Shown here: piece by piece, positions 12,059-25,241 of the stretch
Layout of the letters: each line of letters begins with the position of its first letter
Position numbering within the stretch: position 1 is the first letter of the stretch
From: Linum tenue
Taxonomy: Eukaryota > Streptophyta > Magnoliopsida > Malpighiales > Linaceae
NCBI GenBank assembly: GCA_946122785.1
Contig: CAMGYJ010000006.1
Span: forward strand, 36,104,066-36,168,065
DNA length: 64,000 nt
Reading direction: 5' to 3'
The notes under the pieces: generated by a model
What the model was told of the DNA's origin: nothing
The model's input: only the letters and a program-made list of their open reading frames with translations
Database searches by the model: none
Position numbers and translations under genes: made by a program

Positions 12059-12726
12059 AGTGATCATGAAACTAATTTAACTACACTAACCTAACCACTA
12101 TCCTTGAGTCCAAGATCAACCCCAAGGCTCCAATTAATCTCCATGATCACTCAAGGTCACTCTCTCTCTCTCTACAAATTCCTCTTTGGTGTTTTGGGTC
12201 AAAACCCAAGAGAGAACCAAGTTCTTCTAAAAAAACTAGATGTTGTCTATTTATATGCCTGACCGTACCGACTTCACGTTCACTGCTCACGGGGATGATA
12301 ATAGCAAGCAGACGGTGATCTCGAGTAATTTTCACGCCCCCAGCCCGTGAAGTCTGACCATGACCGCGAGATGCACAAAGGCTACTGGAAATTGCTATCT
12401 TCACAGTTTGGGGGAGATTTTCACCCCTTAAGACGTGATAATTTCCTTCTACCCGTTAAGTCTTGCACTTCATGGTTTGTGGGAGATTTCACTACCCCTG
12501 GGGGTGATAATTTCCTTCTTCTCATGAACCTTGCACATGCTCGACTTTTTGGCTCGTTTTGACCTCCGAATGGCGCGAAACTCGTCATTGACCTACCCAC
12601 ACGTACAAGAACCTGAAATGTGAAAAAGAAGCTCAACCTAGTGTAAAATAGTTCATGGAACACTAATACACAAATCAAACAATCAAGATATGAGGGGGTA
12701 AAACATGTGTAATTTTGCCATAATCA
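12059..12726 (-). mobile_element. Partial Athila-like LTR (minus)
   Basis: On the minus strand it starts TGATTATGGC at 12726. It matches the LTR at 7568-9912 over its U3 part, including two copies of a GGGAGATTTTCAC...GTGATAATT module (about 71 bp apart, near 12403 and 12474). The match ends near 12059, so the U5 end is missing. No clean target duplication joins it to the 7568 end. Confidence 0.65.
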
Positions 12727-12735
12727 CCACCAAGT

Positions 12736-13089
12736 AGCCAGTAAGAGATACGTTAATAGTAGATTTAGTCTTTCGTGACTGCCCCATTACAGTAGCGGGT
12801 TATGATTCCGAGGCGAGCTTGATTCTACTACCCTTTGATGAGTTTGATGTCATCCTGGGAATGGATTGGCTATCCAAGAACCGAGAGAGGGTGGATTATT
12901 ATAAGACGGAAGTTAGCCTCAAGATTGAGGGCAAGGGCACAACATTGTTCAAGGGGATTAAGAGGTTGATTTTGGGAGACTTAATCTTTATAGTGAAAGA
13001 GAAGAATCTACAGAATCATCCAAAAGTGTTTCAATAGGTATGTCTGGGTTGCCACCACAGAGAGAAGTCGAGTTTGATATCGAGGTAGT
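12736..13089 (+). pseudogene. Ty3/gypsy protease end and RT linker
   Basis: Frames encode VDLVFRDCPI, then FDEFDVILGMDWLSKNRERV, then GLPPQREVEFDIEVV. This is the usual order from the end of the gypsy protease toward the RT. A stop lies at about 13036, and the coding sequence is broken at 13089 by the solo LTR. It resumes at 14553. Confidence 0.85.
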
Positions 13090-14552
13090 TGATTCGGGCT
13101 CATTTGTAAACTTTTTACCCCCGGATTTGCTTAGTCGTTTGAAGCATTTTTACTTCGGGAGGCTTGGTTTTACGCCAGGTTTTGCCTTATTTTGGTGTTT
13201 TCAGACATTGACAGGTGGAACCAACCGCGGAGTCGAAAGTTGGACGAAAGGGCAAAAAATCAAGTCAAAGGGTGGAAGCAGCAGCAGATCACGGTCTGGG
13301 TTGTGTGTTCACGGTCACAAAAACCGTGAACTGGAGGCGCTACCCGTGAACAGCCAGGCATCCAGAGCACAAATTGCTTTCACTGGACATGCGTCAGTTC
13401 ACGGTCGTAAGACCATGAACTCAGACTATTGCTCGTGAACTAAATTTAGTGATGCGGCGCGTTTCAACTTGAGATCACGGTCCGTTCTTTCAGTTCACGG
13501 CCGTGAACTGGGACTGTGAAGTGAGCCCGATCTGGGTATAAAGGAGTTTGAGCTTAAGGGAAAAGGGGAGAGACCTAGTGTGAGAAACTTCTTCTTCTTC
13601 TTCTTCTTCTTCAGATTTTTAGAGTGAGAAAGTGATGAACCAAAGAAGAGGAGAAGGTAGGGTTTCATCTTCAGGAAAGGATTTGGAATTCCTCCCCCAA
13701 AGGAGGATCTCTTCAACACAAGAAGCAAGGCTAGCATCTCATTGATGGTTTTCCTTCTTCTCTCTTGTGTTTTCCCTTCTCCTAACATGGAGTAGTCCCT
13801 TCTTTCACTTGGGTGTTTGTAAACCCTAGCTACAATTATGTGAATGTTTGTATGGATTGAATGATTTGTGTGCGGTAGTGTTTAATGTGAATGTGGAGAT
13901 ATTATTCATGAATGATTGCGTTGTGTGAAGCCTATCAATCTAATTGCCATTCTAACCTAGGTAGAGAGAAAATCCCCCTTCCTTTTTTTGAAAGAGGCTT
14001 GAATGCTGAGTTTTCTTGGATGATTCGTTGTCTCCTATCTAGGTTAATGCAGCGCAAACCTCTAATTTCGTATTAGCACCTAGGTTTTGTTGTGGAAGGC
14101 CGTCCGAACTCTGATCCGAGGGTGAAGTCTTGGCAACCCTTAGTCAATAGGTCGAGAGAGTCACGTTGGTGGCTTGGATCGAATTCCCTTTCCCCGACCT
14201 AGAGACCGAGAGAGTGGCGCTTGGCTACTAGTTGCACTTACCTACGGTTTACAACCCCCTTACCACACACGACCATTCGGTCCAACAAGTCGTAATTTTT
14301 AGCTAGGGGGAGCAACACCCAGGTGAAGCCTTCTCAATTAGTGTCAAATCCATTTACCTTTGCAAACATTTTAGCTTTAGATCGTTGTTTTCACCAAAAA
14401 TCAACCGATAGATAATGTTACAAACAATCGAAGTAGGTGTGCATGAACCGGCTTGGGTCGATATTTAAACATACTTGCCCTATACTGCACCCAATTAAGG
14501 TTTATACTTGGGCCTTAATTGGGAGTTTTATTGTGGTATTCGGGACGAGTCA
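13090..14552 (+). mobile_element. Solo LTR of the Athila-like family (plus)
   Basis: It starts TGATTCGGGC and ends GACGAGTCA. A perfect 5-bp target duplication GTAGT flanks it (13085-13089 and 14553-14557). Across the insertion the gypsy coding sequence reads on directly, from ...EFDIEVV to LGTTPISIPSYHME. A single LTR with a duplication and no internal region is the product of recombination between two LTRs. It contains a (CTT)n run at 13589-13612 and several GTTCACGG/CCGTGAAC palindromes in its first 500 bp. Confidence 0.93.
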
Positions 14553-14557
14553 GTAGT

Positions 14558-14652
14558 CTTGGGCACGACGCCCATATCCATCCCTTCTTATCACATGGAG
14601 CTGGAGGATTCGAAGGAGCATTTGTAGGAGTTACTACAGAAGGGTTTCATTC
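14558..14652 (+). pseudogene. Ty3/gypsy RT start
   Basis: This 95-bp piece encodes TTPISIPSYHMELEDSKEHL, a stop, then ELLQKGFI. It is the start of the gypsy RT domain. It is framed by the two solo LTRs and continues at 16238. Confidence 0.88.
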
Positions 14653-16232
14653 TGACTTGTTCCTAGATACACAAATCCCAACTAAAGCCCAAGTATAAAC
14701 TCTAGTAGGGTGCAGTATAGGGAAAGCATTCTAATTGTCAACCCAAAGGCTGTCCATATACCCATACTTCAATCGCTTAAGTGTTATCTAGAAAACGGTT
14801 TGGAGTTTAAAACTAAGAAAACTAGAAAGTAAACAAGGAAAAAAAGAAAATTGTGGAGAATTATACTTGAGAGGACTTCACCCGGGTATTGCTCACCCTA
14901 GTCTCGTGTTAAGAAGCAATGAACGAAATTCTAGTGTGAAGAATGTGTTCATATACCGTGAGGCGGTGAAACTATCTAGGAAACCCTAAATTTCTTAGTC
15001 GATCAATTAAGGATTGAAACTATAAGCTAAGTAGCCTAGCTCTCTTAGCCATTCGGCTAAGGATTGCAGCTAAAAGCTAAAAAATCTAGCTCCCTTAGTC
15101 AATCAACCAAGGATGGGAAAACCCAATCTCTCGAAAGTTAATCCGGACGGCGAAGAGCGACCAATCATGATAGAATCATGGTGCTAATCCGATACTTGAG
15201 GTTTTGTCCTAGATTGACCTAGAAGGGGTTACTCAAGTGGCTAGGAGGTCAACCTCCCTATTTGCCAAAGGGGAATTTCCACCTTCTAGGTCAAATTTAC
15301 CCAATAATGAGATAAAGCAAGAAACACTCAATCATTCATGATTAATACCTCAATATTATCCGTGCGTCTGTCATTACACTCAATCAACACAAATAGAATC
15401 ATGTTCTTACATCCTAACACACATCTAGGAGCCTACATCAACACCCAACTGACAAGGAGAACTACTCCATAGCTAGGCAAGGGAATATAACCAAGAGGAG
15501 AGGAAGAACCATGGAATGATACTTGTCTTCCTTCCTTGTTGCTCAAATCAATGACAGATGAAAGTCTTCACTCCTCAAGAAAAGAGCAATCCCCTAGACC
15601 TCTTCTTCTTTTGTTCTTCAATTTCTCTCCCTAATTTCTGAAGAAGATCTTTTTCTCACTAGGATCCCTCCTTTGGGATTTTTTAGCTGGAACCCTAGAC
15701 GGGAACCTAGAAATTTTGAAACCCAGACAAGCCTACCAACTCCTCCTTTTCTCTCTCCCAACTACCTTCTATTTATACATCCCAATAGTCAAAATCATGG
15801 ACTGAATGTAACGATCGTAACATCGGACCTCCGGCCTTGACATCGTCCAAAACACAAGAAGCTAATGTCGTTTCTGTCCGACATCACGGTCTGTGGTAAT
15901 TGTCACGGTTTGGTGACCGTGGCAACTTTTATGCCCACGAGGCGTGCAAAAACTTCTGTTCCTCAGGAAAATTCAAACTTGCCTTGCAATTGTCATCGCC
16001 TCGTGGCCGTGACACTCACATCCAAACCATGACTTCCGAACGTTCTTCATTTTTTGGCGCTTTTCGACCCCCAATCGTCCCGAAACTCATCCTCGACCTT
16101 CTCACGCGTGCTAGCACCTGAAATGTAACAAAAATAGCACAACCTAGCGTAAAATAGGTCGAGGGAAGATGATTTACCAAGTCAAAATATCAAGAAATAA
16201 GGGGTAAAATATGTGTAATTAGCCCCAAATCA
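14653..16232 (-). mobile_element. Solo LTR of the Athila-like family (minus)
   Basis: On the minus strand it begins TGATTTGGGG and ends GGAACAAGTCA. A perfect 5-bp duplication CATTC flanks it (14648-14652 and 16233-16237). Either side of it the gypsy frame reads KGFI and then RPSVSPW. It lies only 100 bp from the plus-oriented solo LTR, in the opposite direction. U3 holds repeated TCACGGT/GACCGTG words near 15885-16010. Confidence 0.92.
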
Positions 16233-16237
16233 CATTC

Positions 16238-18215
16238 GCCCTAGTGTGTCGCCCTGGGAACGTTAGTATTGTTTGTGAAGAAGAAGGATGGCACCATGAG
16301 GTTCTGCATTAACTACAAGAATCTGAATAAGGAAACCATCAAAAAAATTTATCCTCTGCCAAGGATGACGATCTCTTTGACCAGTTGTAGGGAGCAAGGG
16401 TGTTCTTGAAGATTGACTTGAGGTTCGGGTACCACCAGTTGAAAGTGGCAGATGGCTCCATTCCTAAGATGGCCTTCCGCACCCAGTATGATCACTACAA
16501 GTTTCTGTTCATGCCATTTGGACTTACCAGTACCCCAGTACCTTTTATGGCCTTGATGAACTAGGTCCTTCATGAGTATTTGGATGGGTTTGTCATTATG
16601 TTAATCGATGATATTCTCATTTACTCTAGGAGTGAGAAGGAGCATGAGGAGCACTTGATATTGGTGCTGCAGAGATTTAAGGAGGAGAAATTATATGTCA
16701 AGCTCTCCAAGTGTTATTTTTGGCTAGAGGAGATCTTGTTCATAGGACATATGGTATCTAGACGAGATTTATAGGTGGACCCCAAGATAGTAGTTGTGAG
16801 GAATTGGGCTCCACCAATGAATGTTCAAGAATTATGGAGTTTCCTGGGATTAGCTCTGGATATCGAAGGTTCATTGAGGATTTCTCCAGTATTGCCTGGC
16901 ATATGACGCAGCTGTTACATAAGGGGAAGGCATTTGTATGGGATGAGAAGTGTCAAGCAGCATTTGAGAAGTTGAAGGAGAAGCTGACATCGGCACCAAT
17001 GTTGGCACTAACAACCAGTGGTGGGGAGTACTCCATTTATTGTGATGCTTCTATCAAGGGTTGGGTTGTGTACTGATGGAGGACAGGAAGGTGATAACGT
17101 ATGCCTTGAGGCAGTTACGACCTCACGAGGTGAAGTTTCCTACTCATGACATGGAGTTAGCAACCATAGTATTTGCTTTGAAGCTATGGAGCATTACCTC
17201 GATGGAGATACTTTAACAATCGTCACTAGTCATCATAGTCTTCTGCACTTGACTGATCAGAAAGAGCTGAATATGATGCAGAGGAGGTGGTTGGATCTCC
17301 CTAGTGATTATGGTTGTATTGTTAAGCACCATCCAAAAAAGGAAAATGTTGTGGTTGATGCCTTGAGTAGGAAGAGCGCGAGTCCTTTACCAAATTTGGT
17401 ATTCCTAAGAGCAATGAATGTGGAGTTGGAGCTAGAGGATGTAATGAAACTGCTAGCAACTCTAAAGATTCATCATACATTACTAGAATGAGTCAAGGAG
17501 AAGCATAGTGAGGATATGGAGTTCGAGAAGTATAGAAAGTATGTGCTAGAAGGGAAGGACACCAGGTTGAGCTTATGGATGGAGTGCTAATGTTTTAGGG
17601 GAGGCTGTGTGTACCTGATATCGATAAGATGAGGAAGTACATACTAGATGAGGCTCATTTTGCACCTTTGCGATGCATCCTCGGGATACCAAGAAGTGTC
17701 GCACTCTCAAGGAGCACTTCTGGTAGCCAGGTTTGAAGAAGGAAGTGGCGGCACATGTCTATCAGTGCCTGGAGCACCTGATGATTATGGCTGAGCATCA
17801 AGTCCTAGTCATCGAGTATTTACCACTAGAGATTTAACAAGGGACATGGGAGAAGCTCATTAGGGATTTTGTGTATGGCTTACCGATGACCTGAGAGGAA
17901 ATTATGGTGTTTGGGTGATTGGGGATCGGTTCTCGAAGGTAGCTCATTTCAAACCTATCAGATTCAAATGAGCAATGGAGGAGATAGCCCGATTATATGT
18001 GAGAGAGATTGTCAGGCTGCATGGTGTCCCACTTAGCTTCGTATCTGATCATGATCCAAACTTCACATCACGATTCCGGGTCACTCTTCAGAAGGCTATG
18101 TGCACCAAGGTGCATTTCTCTTCTGCATACCACCCCCAAACCGATAGGTAGTCAGAGAGAACGATCTAGACACTTATTGAGGGTTTGTGTTCTAACTATG
18201 AAGGGAGCTTGGATA
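16238..18215 (+). pseudogene. Ty3/gypsy RT, RNase H and integrase remnant
   Basis: RT motifs include [14 protein letters not shown] (near 16300), [12 protein letters not shown] (near 16420), and [11 protein letters not shown] with the catalytic aspartates (near 16600-16630). RNase H follows ([10 protein letters not shown] near 17040; LTDQKELNMMQRRWLDL near 17250; VVDALSRKSA near 17355). A broken zinc module and integrase core come next (near 17700-18150, ending in a diverged VCVLTMKGAW segment). There are many frame changes and stops. Homology ends near 18215, with no chromodomain or LTR downstream, so the 3' end is lost. Confidence 0.87.
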
Positions 18216-20895
18216 ATGAGTAAAAAATTATTTATATTTTGGATATGTTAACGGCTGGTTGGACGAAGTTTGAAAGAATTTTAGGAAGTAGGAGGTAGTA
18301 GGATACCATGACCTAACAATATTATATTACCTAAAGAAAGTAAGATAGATAATAAAGAGGCAGCTAGAAACACGAACATAATAAAGGAGGCAAATGGAAG
18401 ATAAGGATAACAATGGGTCGGGTTTTGCCAAACCTAAACCGATAGGTACTTATTTACCATGGTTTTTGCAAACCGTGGTTGTTGTGGGGCTAATACAACG
18501 GTAATTTATTTCATTAGTACTGAACTAAAAAGGTACTGTGTTAATTAGTTTTTTTATTTTATTTTTAGGCTCCCTAGTCCCTATACGGCTATGTGAGGCT
18601 GCTTCAATAGTTTTTAATAGGGGTGGAAATTGCGGTGTGTGGTTACCCGCCCCACATTTTGCGGGTACCCACACCCACAAATTTACAATTATGCTACCCA
18701 TAACCCGCACCGCAGTGGTTAGTGGGTAACCACTATCCACTGTGAGTTTGTGCAGGTTGGGTGTGGTTACCCGCAAAAATCCATCTTTGCAAGCATAGAG
18801 TTCTAGTCGCCACTAACGTATTTGTTGTTCGTAACTAGACTATAGTGATATACACTTGTGTTGTTCGTGGAGATACAATTTTGTACATCGATCTTACATA
18901 ACGTGGAGATTTTTTCTTTTTGAGTTTGGTATTCAACTTTTGTGTCAGAGAGCTGTGATTTCATATTTCCACGACTAGGGATGAAATATGACAATTAAAC
19001 TCCATCTTCCCCCACCGACCTTCCGCCTGACGGTGAGATATTCATAGGCGTGTGCAATCAACTCTAAGGATTTCCATAAAAAAAATTATAGATCTGTTCT
19101 ATGTTAACATATGTTTAAGTTCTCAAGCTGTTATGATTTGTTATGAAATTCTTGGCTAATGTGCGTTCTTTGATTCTCTGTTATGGCCTCGTGTTATTCC
19201 CTCTCCACTCCCCATCTGGAAAGGAATCGAAACAAACTAAGCAGAGGATGGTCTGTTCCATATTAATGGGGGAAGCTGAATTGAAGTAGAACGTAAACAA
19301 GAAGGGAAGCCCTAAAGTAAAACCCCCCCTTCTTTTTTGTGGGGGAAGTAGAAAGAAACTTAAGGTAGAAGCGGAAGGGATAGCATACAGAAATTAGGGG
19401 TCTAACCTTCACGTTTGAGACAAGATTCTCTCAAGTATCTCCTTGCCTCTTCTGCCATCTCAAAAGGTTAGCTTTGGTCCTCAATTTCTCAATGCGTTTG
19501 TCTTTTGTAGAGTTTTACTGTGTGTTAGTTGTGGGGATTTAAAAATACCAACATTGGAAGAACGCAAAGTTTGCTGGCCACATGGTTCCAATTTAAGAGA
19601 TGATTATTGAAAAATGCATAAGATTTAAGAGACTTTGTAAGGAATGTCTAATGTAACATTGTAGCGAGTACAACATAAAAGAAATTGTGAACACTGAAAC
19701 TTAAGGCATACTTTAATCATATTACTGGTTTCAAATTACAAATTAAACTGAATGATTTCTTCATGCTTACCTGCTCAAAGGCTAACCATTCTCTATTTTT
19801 ATGGTGGATGACAATGGGCTCAGTTATGCTTTTAGTCAATTTTCTGAACACGAAGCCATTAGTCAATTTCAGAGAAGATTTATGTCCCTCGAAAACTAGG
19901 ATGCTCGGTTTGAGTACTGCTTTGTAAATGGAATTTGTGTTTTGCTATCGTGAAATCAATGATATTTATGATTAGATAATAGTTTTAAAGTATGATAGTT
20001 TCTTCTCCTAGCCGTTTAAAACCCACTGTTTCTGTTTTCATAATAGCTTTCCAATTTTGTATTAATCTTGGGAGATTTGAGCCTAAATATTCTTGAATGA
20101 ACCTTGTGAAATTGTATCCAGGCGACTTGAAACGCATTTTGATGAGATAAGTAAGCCAAGGCTCATACATAACCATTTTGATTTATGAACTTTGAATTTG
20201 ATATAACTCTATCAAGTCATATTTAATTATGAAATTCGATTGTAGATCCCAGTTCAAGAATATCTCATGGTTTTTTGAAAATTCTTGTTGTGTTTGAATG
20301 CTGGGTTTGAAATTTTCTCAAATAGATAGATAGCATGCATAGTTTCAAGCAGTCATGGTCAGTGTTCTATCCTTAGTTTTCTATAAATTAGTATATATAA
20401 GTAAAAGTCCAGTGATGGGCCTTGAGTGTCTGCTTCTCATCTGGTGAGGTTGTTGTTATTAGTAATCCCCATTCTTACTTGCCAACTTCTATTTGTCTTG
20501 AGTGTGACTTCCCCTTTTGTTTTTTCTTTTCATGGATAATTTTGAAAGTGCAGCATATTCATTAGTATCGAGCCTTATTTTTTATCCAATTTTTTGCTGG
20601 GCGTAATTAGAAACCATAAAGTTGGTTGTATTTGGGATTTTTGGGGTTCCCTCAATCTCCTTTTATAAAGTAAACATTTTTTATTCATGAGAAGTCTAAT
20701 TGGAGTTTTGTACTTTTGTTTACATATATTAATTTCTTAGTAGCAAAGACATCCCAAGTTTTTGTCTACGTGTTTCTACGGGAGGAAGAAGAGAAGACAT
20801 ATTGTGCTTGTCTTTTCTCTGGCATAACGATTAAAGGTACTCACTCTTTATCCATTCTAAATATACATATACCTCAATATGTTTATGTTTGATTT
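18216..20895. other. Unassigned DNA, perhaps part of a CACTA element
   Basis: No coding sequence is recognised. A hAT-like fragment starts at 18618 (TAGGGGTGGAAAT). DNA near 18450-18500 has AACCGTGG words like those near the CACTA ends at 29 and 36 kb. The rest (19000-20890) is AT-rich and intron-like. Its right edge is the 3' tail of the LINE. If the transposase remnant at 27312 belongs to the same element, this is the other side of that insertion. Confidence 0.35.
18618..18976. mobile_element. hAT-like MITE, probably degraded
   Basis: It starts TAGGGGTGGAAAT and ends ATTTCCACGACTA, 11 of 13 positions being complementary. The interior repeats GGTTACCCGC and GTGGTTACCCGC like the other hAT MITEs here. 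No 8-bp target duplication could be matched, so the borders are uncertain. Confidence 0.45.
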
Positions 20896-21058
20896 TTTTT
20901 TATAAAAGGGAGGTAAGAGCCAAGGAGCAGCTCTACCAGGAACAAACAAACCGGCAAACACCCAGCAAACCGCTAGAGCTCAAACAACCGCCCACAGGCA
21001 GGAGCCAAAACAAAACAAACTCGACCGTCGAAAGAAGACGGAACCAGCAGGCCAAAAA

Positions 21059-24000
21059 TTACTCCTCCCTAACAGCCCATCGGGGAAAGCTAACTCCGAT
21101 GATGTCTTCTCTAATGATCCTGGCAAGCTCTTGAGGTGGGTCCTCCAGTTCATAAATACCGAGGGGGTAGACGAGATTGTGCTTCGAGAGCCAGTCCGCA
21201 GCTCTATTCCCTTCTCAGTAAGTATGTCCTAGCTGAACCACCCAATTTTGAGAAAGAAGACGCCTAATCTCACCAAGAATACTGGCATGAAGGTGCAACG
21301 GGTCGTTCGGTTGTCTGATCAGGCCCAGGGCTAAAGCAGAATCCGATTCCAAAATTAGAAACTGAATGCCCCTTTTCCAAGCGATTTTGAGGCCCTGAAG
21401 AATGCCCCAAAGCTCCGCCATAATAGCGGTGCCTGTACCAATTCTATGGACGAAACCTGCAATCCAATCACCATCAATGTCGTGAATGATCCCCCCTGCT
21501 GCAATGTCCCCTCTATGGCCTTGAGCAGCGCCGTCCGTGTTCAGCTTAAACCAGCCCGCTGCTGGTTTGGACCAACCAATCAGCTTCTCAACTCGATCTG
21601 GTTTATTTCTTCTATCGAGGGATCTGCTGGCCGACTCCCAAACGTTAGCCCAATCCTTAGCTTTGGTCACCACATAATTGCATAGTGAGGACGGGCTAAG
21701 AGTCTTCCCCCTGAACACCGTTTCATTCCGTTGTTTCCAAATGAACCATAGGAGTAAGCTGAAAAAACTCCCCCACTCCCCCGGCCAAGAACCTGACCTG
21801 TTGTCCGCCAGGTTGTTCCTCAACCAGCCCTCCCAATCGGTTGACATGAAGCTATCTCTAAACTCAGGGGCAATGACCTTGAACCAAAGGTTTCTTGCTC
21901 TAGCACAATCACGAAGACAGTGGATGATTGTCTCCTCCGTGTCCTCGCAGTAGGGGCACTTGTCGTCGGTGGTGAGGTGCCTATACTTTCTTATACTGTT
22001 GGTGGTTAGTTTGTTTTTAACCGCCATCCAAACAAAGACCCTCACTCTTTCCGGGATGTGAAGTTTCCAAATGCTTTTCCAGAAGGTAACTGAAGCTGAA
22101 GAGACCAGAGATGGTGAGAGGGCTTGGTAGGCAGTTTTTGTCGTGAAGGAGCCATTAGTTGTAAGGCTCCACCGCAGCTTATCTTCCTCCCTTGTCATTG
22201 GATCAAAATGGAAGGCCTGAATAGCTTCCAAAGTTTCAGCTCCCAGGTAATCGGCCAACTCATCAATTTTCCAGCCATCATCCTCGTGCCAGTAATGGGC
22301 CACCCGACGTTGGAGGAACTCGTCCGGAATTGTTTGGGTTGCCACTGAAACCAAGGGAACCTGCATCAACCACACATCAGTCCAGAATTTAGCTTTCCTC
22401 CCATTTTTAATATTATAAGCGCAACCTTTGCGTAGCAATTCAGTCGAGTGACTAAAGCTACGCCAGGCAAAGGAACTTCCCTTTGTGTTTTTGAGAATGT
22501 CTAAACCCTCTCTTGAATGACCATATTTCCCTTTCATGATCCGCACCTAGAGAGCCTGATCATTTGTCGCCAGCTTCCAAGCTCCTTTCGCCAGCATAGC
22601 TTGATTAGCTAATCTAGTGGGACGAATACCAGCTCCTCCTTGGCTTCTTGGCACCACCATTTGATCCCAGGCGATGGGGTGGAAACCAGACTTCCCTTCT
22701 TCATCCCCCCAGATGAATTGCCTGTTGATCCTGTCAAGAGAGGAACACACAGACGCAGGAAGTTGCTCGGTAAACATAGGGTAAACCGACATGGAGGAGG
22801 AAACAGAATTCACCAAGGTCATGCGAGCCGCGATGGAAAGGTGTCGGGTTTTCCAATTGGCCAGGCGCTTCTGAATTCTGAATGTGAGGTCCTTGTATCT
22901 AGCTTTGGAGATCCTTCCGTTGATTGTATTGATCCCTAAGTATTTCCCCAGGTCTGTCGTGGTAGGGATGCCAGCTCGGTTCTCCAGCCTTTGTCTCCTG
23001 TCCCTGGGCACATTAGGAGATATCATCATCGCGGATTTGCTTAGATTGACTTTTTGGCCAGAGCTACAACAAAAATCGTCTAAGCATTTCCGAATAATGT
23101 CAATCTGACGACCTTCTGCTTCTGCAAACAAAACCAAATCGTCAGCAAAGAAAAGGTGAGAAATTTTTGGCCCATTTTTAGACAGCTGGAGAGGTTTCCA
23201 CAGATTCTCGTCAACTGCCTGCTGAATCCTGTGAGAAAGCCGTTCCATACACAGAACAAAAAGATAAGGGGAGAGAGGGTCCCCCTGACGGACTCCTCTA
23301 GTGGGAATAATTTGCTCGGACAGCTCCCCATTCCAGTTAATTCGCATCTTGTTCTTCTCCACGCAGAACATGATCCGGTTAATCCAGGTGCTGGGGAGCC
23401 CAAGTTGCGCTAAGGTGTCTCTGATGAAATCCCATCTGAGCCTGTCATAGGCTTTTTCCAAGTCAATTTTGATCACCAGGCCTCCCCCCCCCCCCCCCTT
23501 TCTTTTTCCTAAAAGAGTGGATGACTTCCTGCAGAATCAGGATGTTATCCGGAGTTTGGCGGCGGCCGGGGATGAAACTGCTTTGGGTTGGAGCCACCCA
23601 GTTCTTCATTAGAGGCTTTAGACGGTTGGTAATCGCCTTGGTGATGACTTTGAGGCGAACATTGTTGAGGCAGATAGGTCGAAACTGGGCTGGGCTCTCC
23701 GGGCTCTCCGTCTTGGGAATCAGGACCACTGTTGACTCCAACGCCTCCTCTTCTAATTCACCTGTCTCAAAGAATTTAAAAGCCATGCTAGTTAAACCTT
23801 TACCCACTAGAGACCACATCTTTTTGTAGAAAATCGCTTGGAAGCCATCCGGACCAGGAGCCGCGTATGGTTTCATATCAAAAATCGCCCTGTGAAAGTC
23901 ATTAATTTGGAAGGGACGCAAGAGAGTGAGAAGATCCTCGTTCCCAATCCTCGGAAAGCAATTCTTCGGCATCAGGTCGTTGTAGACGAGCTCATCCTGC

Positions 24001-25241
24001 CTGTAGAGAAGTCTGAAAAATGAGACAATCAAGTCTCGGAGCTGCGCCGGGTCCTCAACCCACTCTCCACTCTGATTCCGCAAGGAGATGATCTTGTTCC
24101 TTCTTCTACGACGATTGGCCAGTTGGTGGAAGTAGGAGGTGTTCATCTCCCCTAGCTTGACCCAAGTTTCTTTAGCTCTTTGAAACCAAATGATTTCCTC
24201 CTGCGCAAGGAGGTCATCTAGCTCTTTTTCAAACTTTGCTTGCAGCTTGAAGAGACCGGGGGATGGTGAGGTGGCGATTTTGGTTTGAACTCCTTGAATC
24301 CTCGCCAAAAGTCTCTTCTTACGATGACCAATGATGCCGAACGTGAGTCTATTCCACTCTTGGAGCTTGATAGAGATGTCTTTTAGCCCTTGATTGAAGT
24401 CCCCATCCACATTCCAGTTTTCTGCAAAAAACTCCGAGAAATTGTTATGGAGCAGCCATGCAGCTTCAAAGCGAAAGGGCTTGGCTCCCCCATCATTATA
24501 ATGGATACCCGAGTACGAGGTAAGAATAGGAAGGTGATCCGAGTGCAGCTTGGGAAGGTGGCGGGTCGAGGTGTTGGCAAAGGAGGCATTCCACGCAGCG
24601 TTACAGAGACTTTGGTCGATGTGGCTGGCTTTGAAAGTGTTGTTGGAATCCCTCCTGCACCACGTATACTGAGCCCCTGAAAACCCCAAGTCAAACAAGT
24701 TTGCTTCATTTATCCAGTCTGAGAATTGCTGGCATCTACGGAGGGAGGCGGTAGAAACGGTGCCAGCCTTCTCCGAAGGAGAGCAGTAAGCATTGAAGTC
24801 TCCTGTCACCAGCGAGGGAATATCCAAATTGCGACCGAACTCGATGAGATGATTCCACAACAAATGATGGAATCTGTAGTTGGGGTTGCCATAAACCCCA
24901 GTGAGGAGCCATTCACGCTGTGTGTTGTTGGAGACCTTGACAGTTAAATGTTGCTGGCTAGCGTCAATGAGCTGGATCTGGAAATCATCGGATCTCCATG
25001 CCAACCAAATGCCCCCACTGCGACCTTCCGCATCTACACGAATGACATCTCCATACCCCAAATTGCTGCAAACTGTAGTGGCTCTATCCCCACTGATTTG
25101 GGGCTCGATGATCAGGAGAAAATCCAGGGAATACACTTTGGTCAGGAGCCTCATAGCTCGATGAAAGGCTTTGCTACCTGCACCGCAAACATTCCACGAC
25201 AAAACTTTGAAATTAGGATAGTTTGGAGTAGACATAGACAT
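21059..25241 (-). pseudogene. LINE 1 ORF2: endonuclease-RT-RNase H, broken
   Basis: This is the L1-clade polyprotein for target cutting and reverse transcription. The endonuclease opens with VLSWNVCGAG and has GDFNAYCS and the SDHLPI histidine motif (24.5-25.2 kb). RT has KIDLEKAYDRLRW, GVRQGDPLSPYLF and FFADDLVLF (22.9-23.5 kb). A zf-RVT cysteine/histidine region (CPYC...CLRDC) lies near 21.9-22.0 kb, and an RNase H with LNTDGAA, AELWGI and ESDSA lies near 21.3-21.5 kb. There are three breaks: a frame shift at a run of 15 C on plus (23484-23498); an in-frame TAG at 22547-22549, where relatives have Trp; and an in-frame TGA at about 21215, after which the frame runs on to TAA at 21059. About 1,390 codons in total. 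ATG at 25241 is the natural start, 75 bp after ORF1 ends. Confidence 0.9.

Noticed and set aside
18618..18976. Full hAT MITE with target duplication
   Set aside because: Ends pair at 11 of 13 positions, but no 8-bp duplication matches, so it is listed only as a degraded element.
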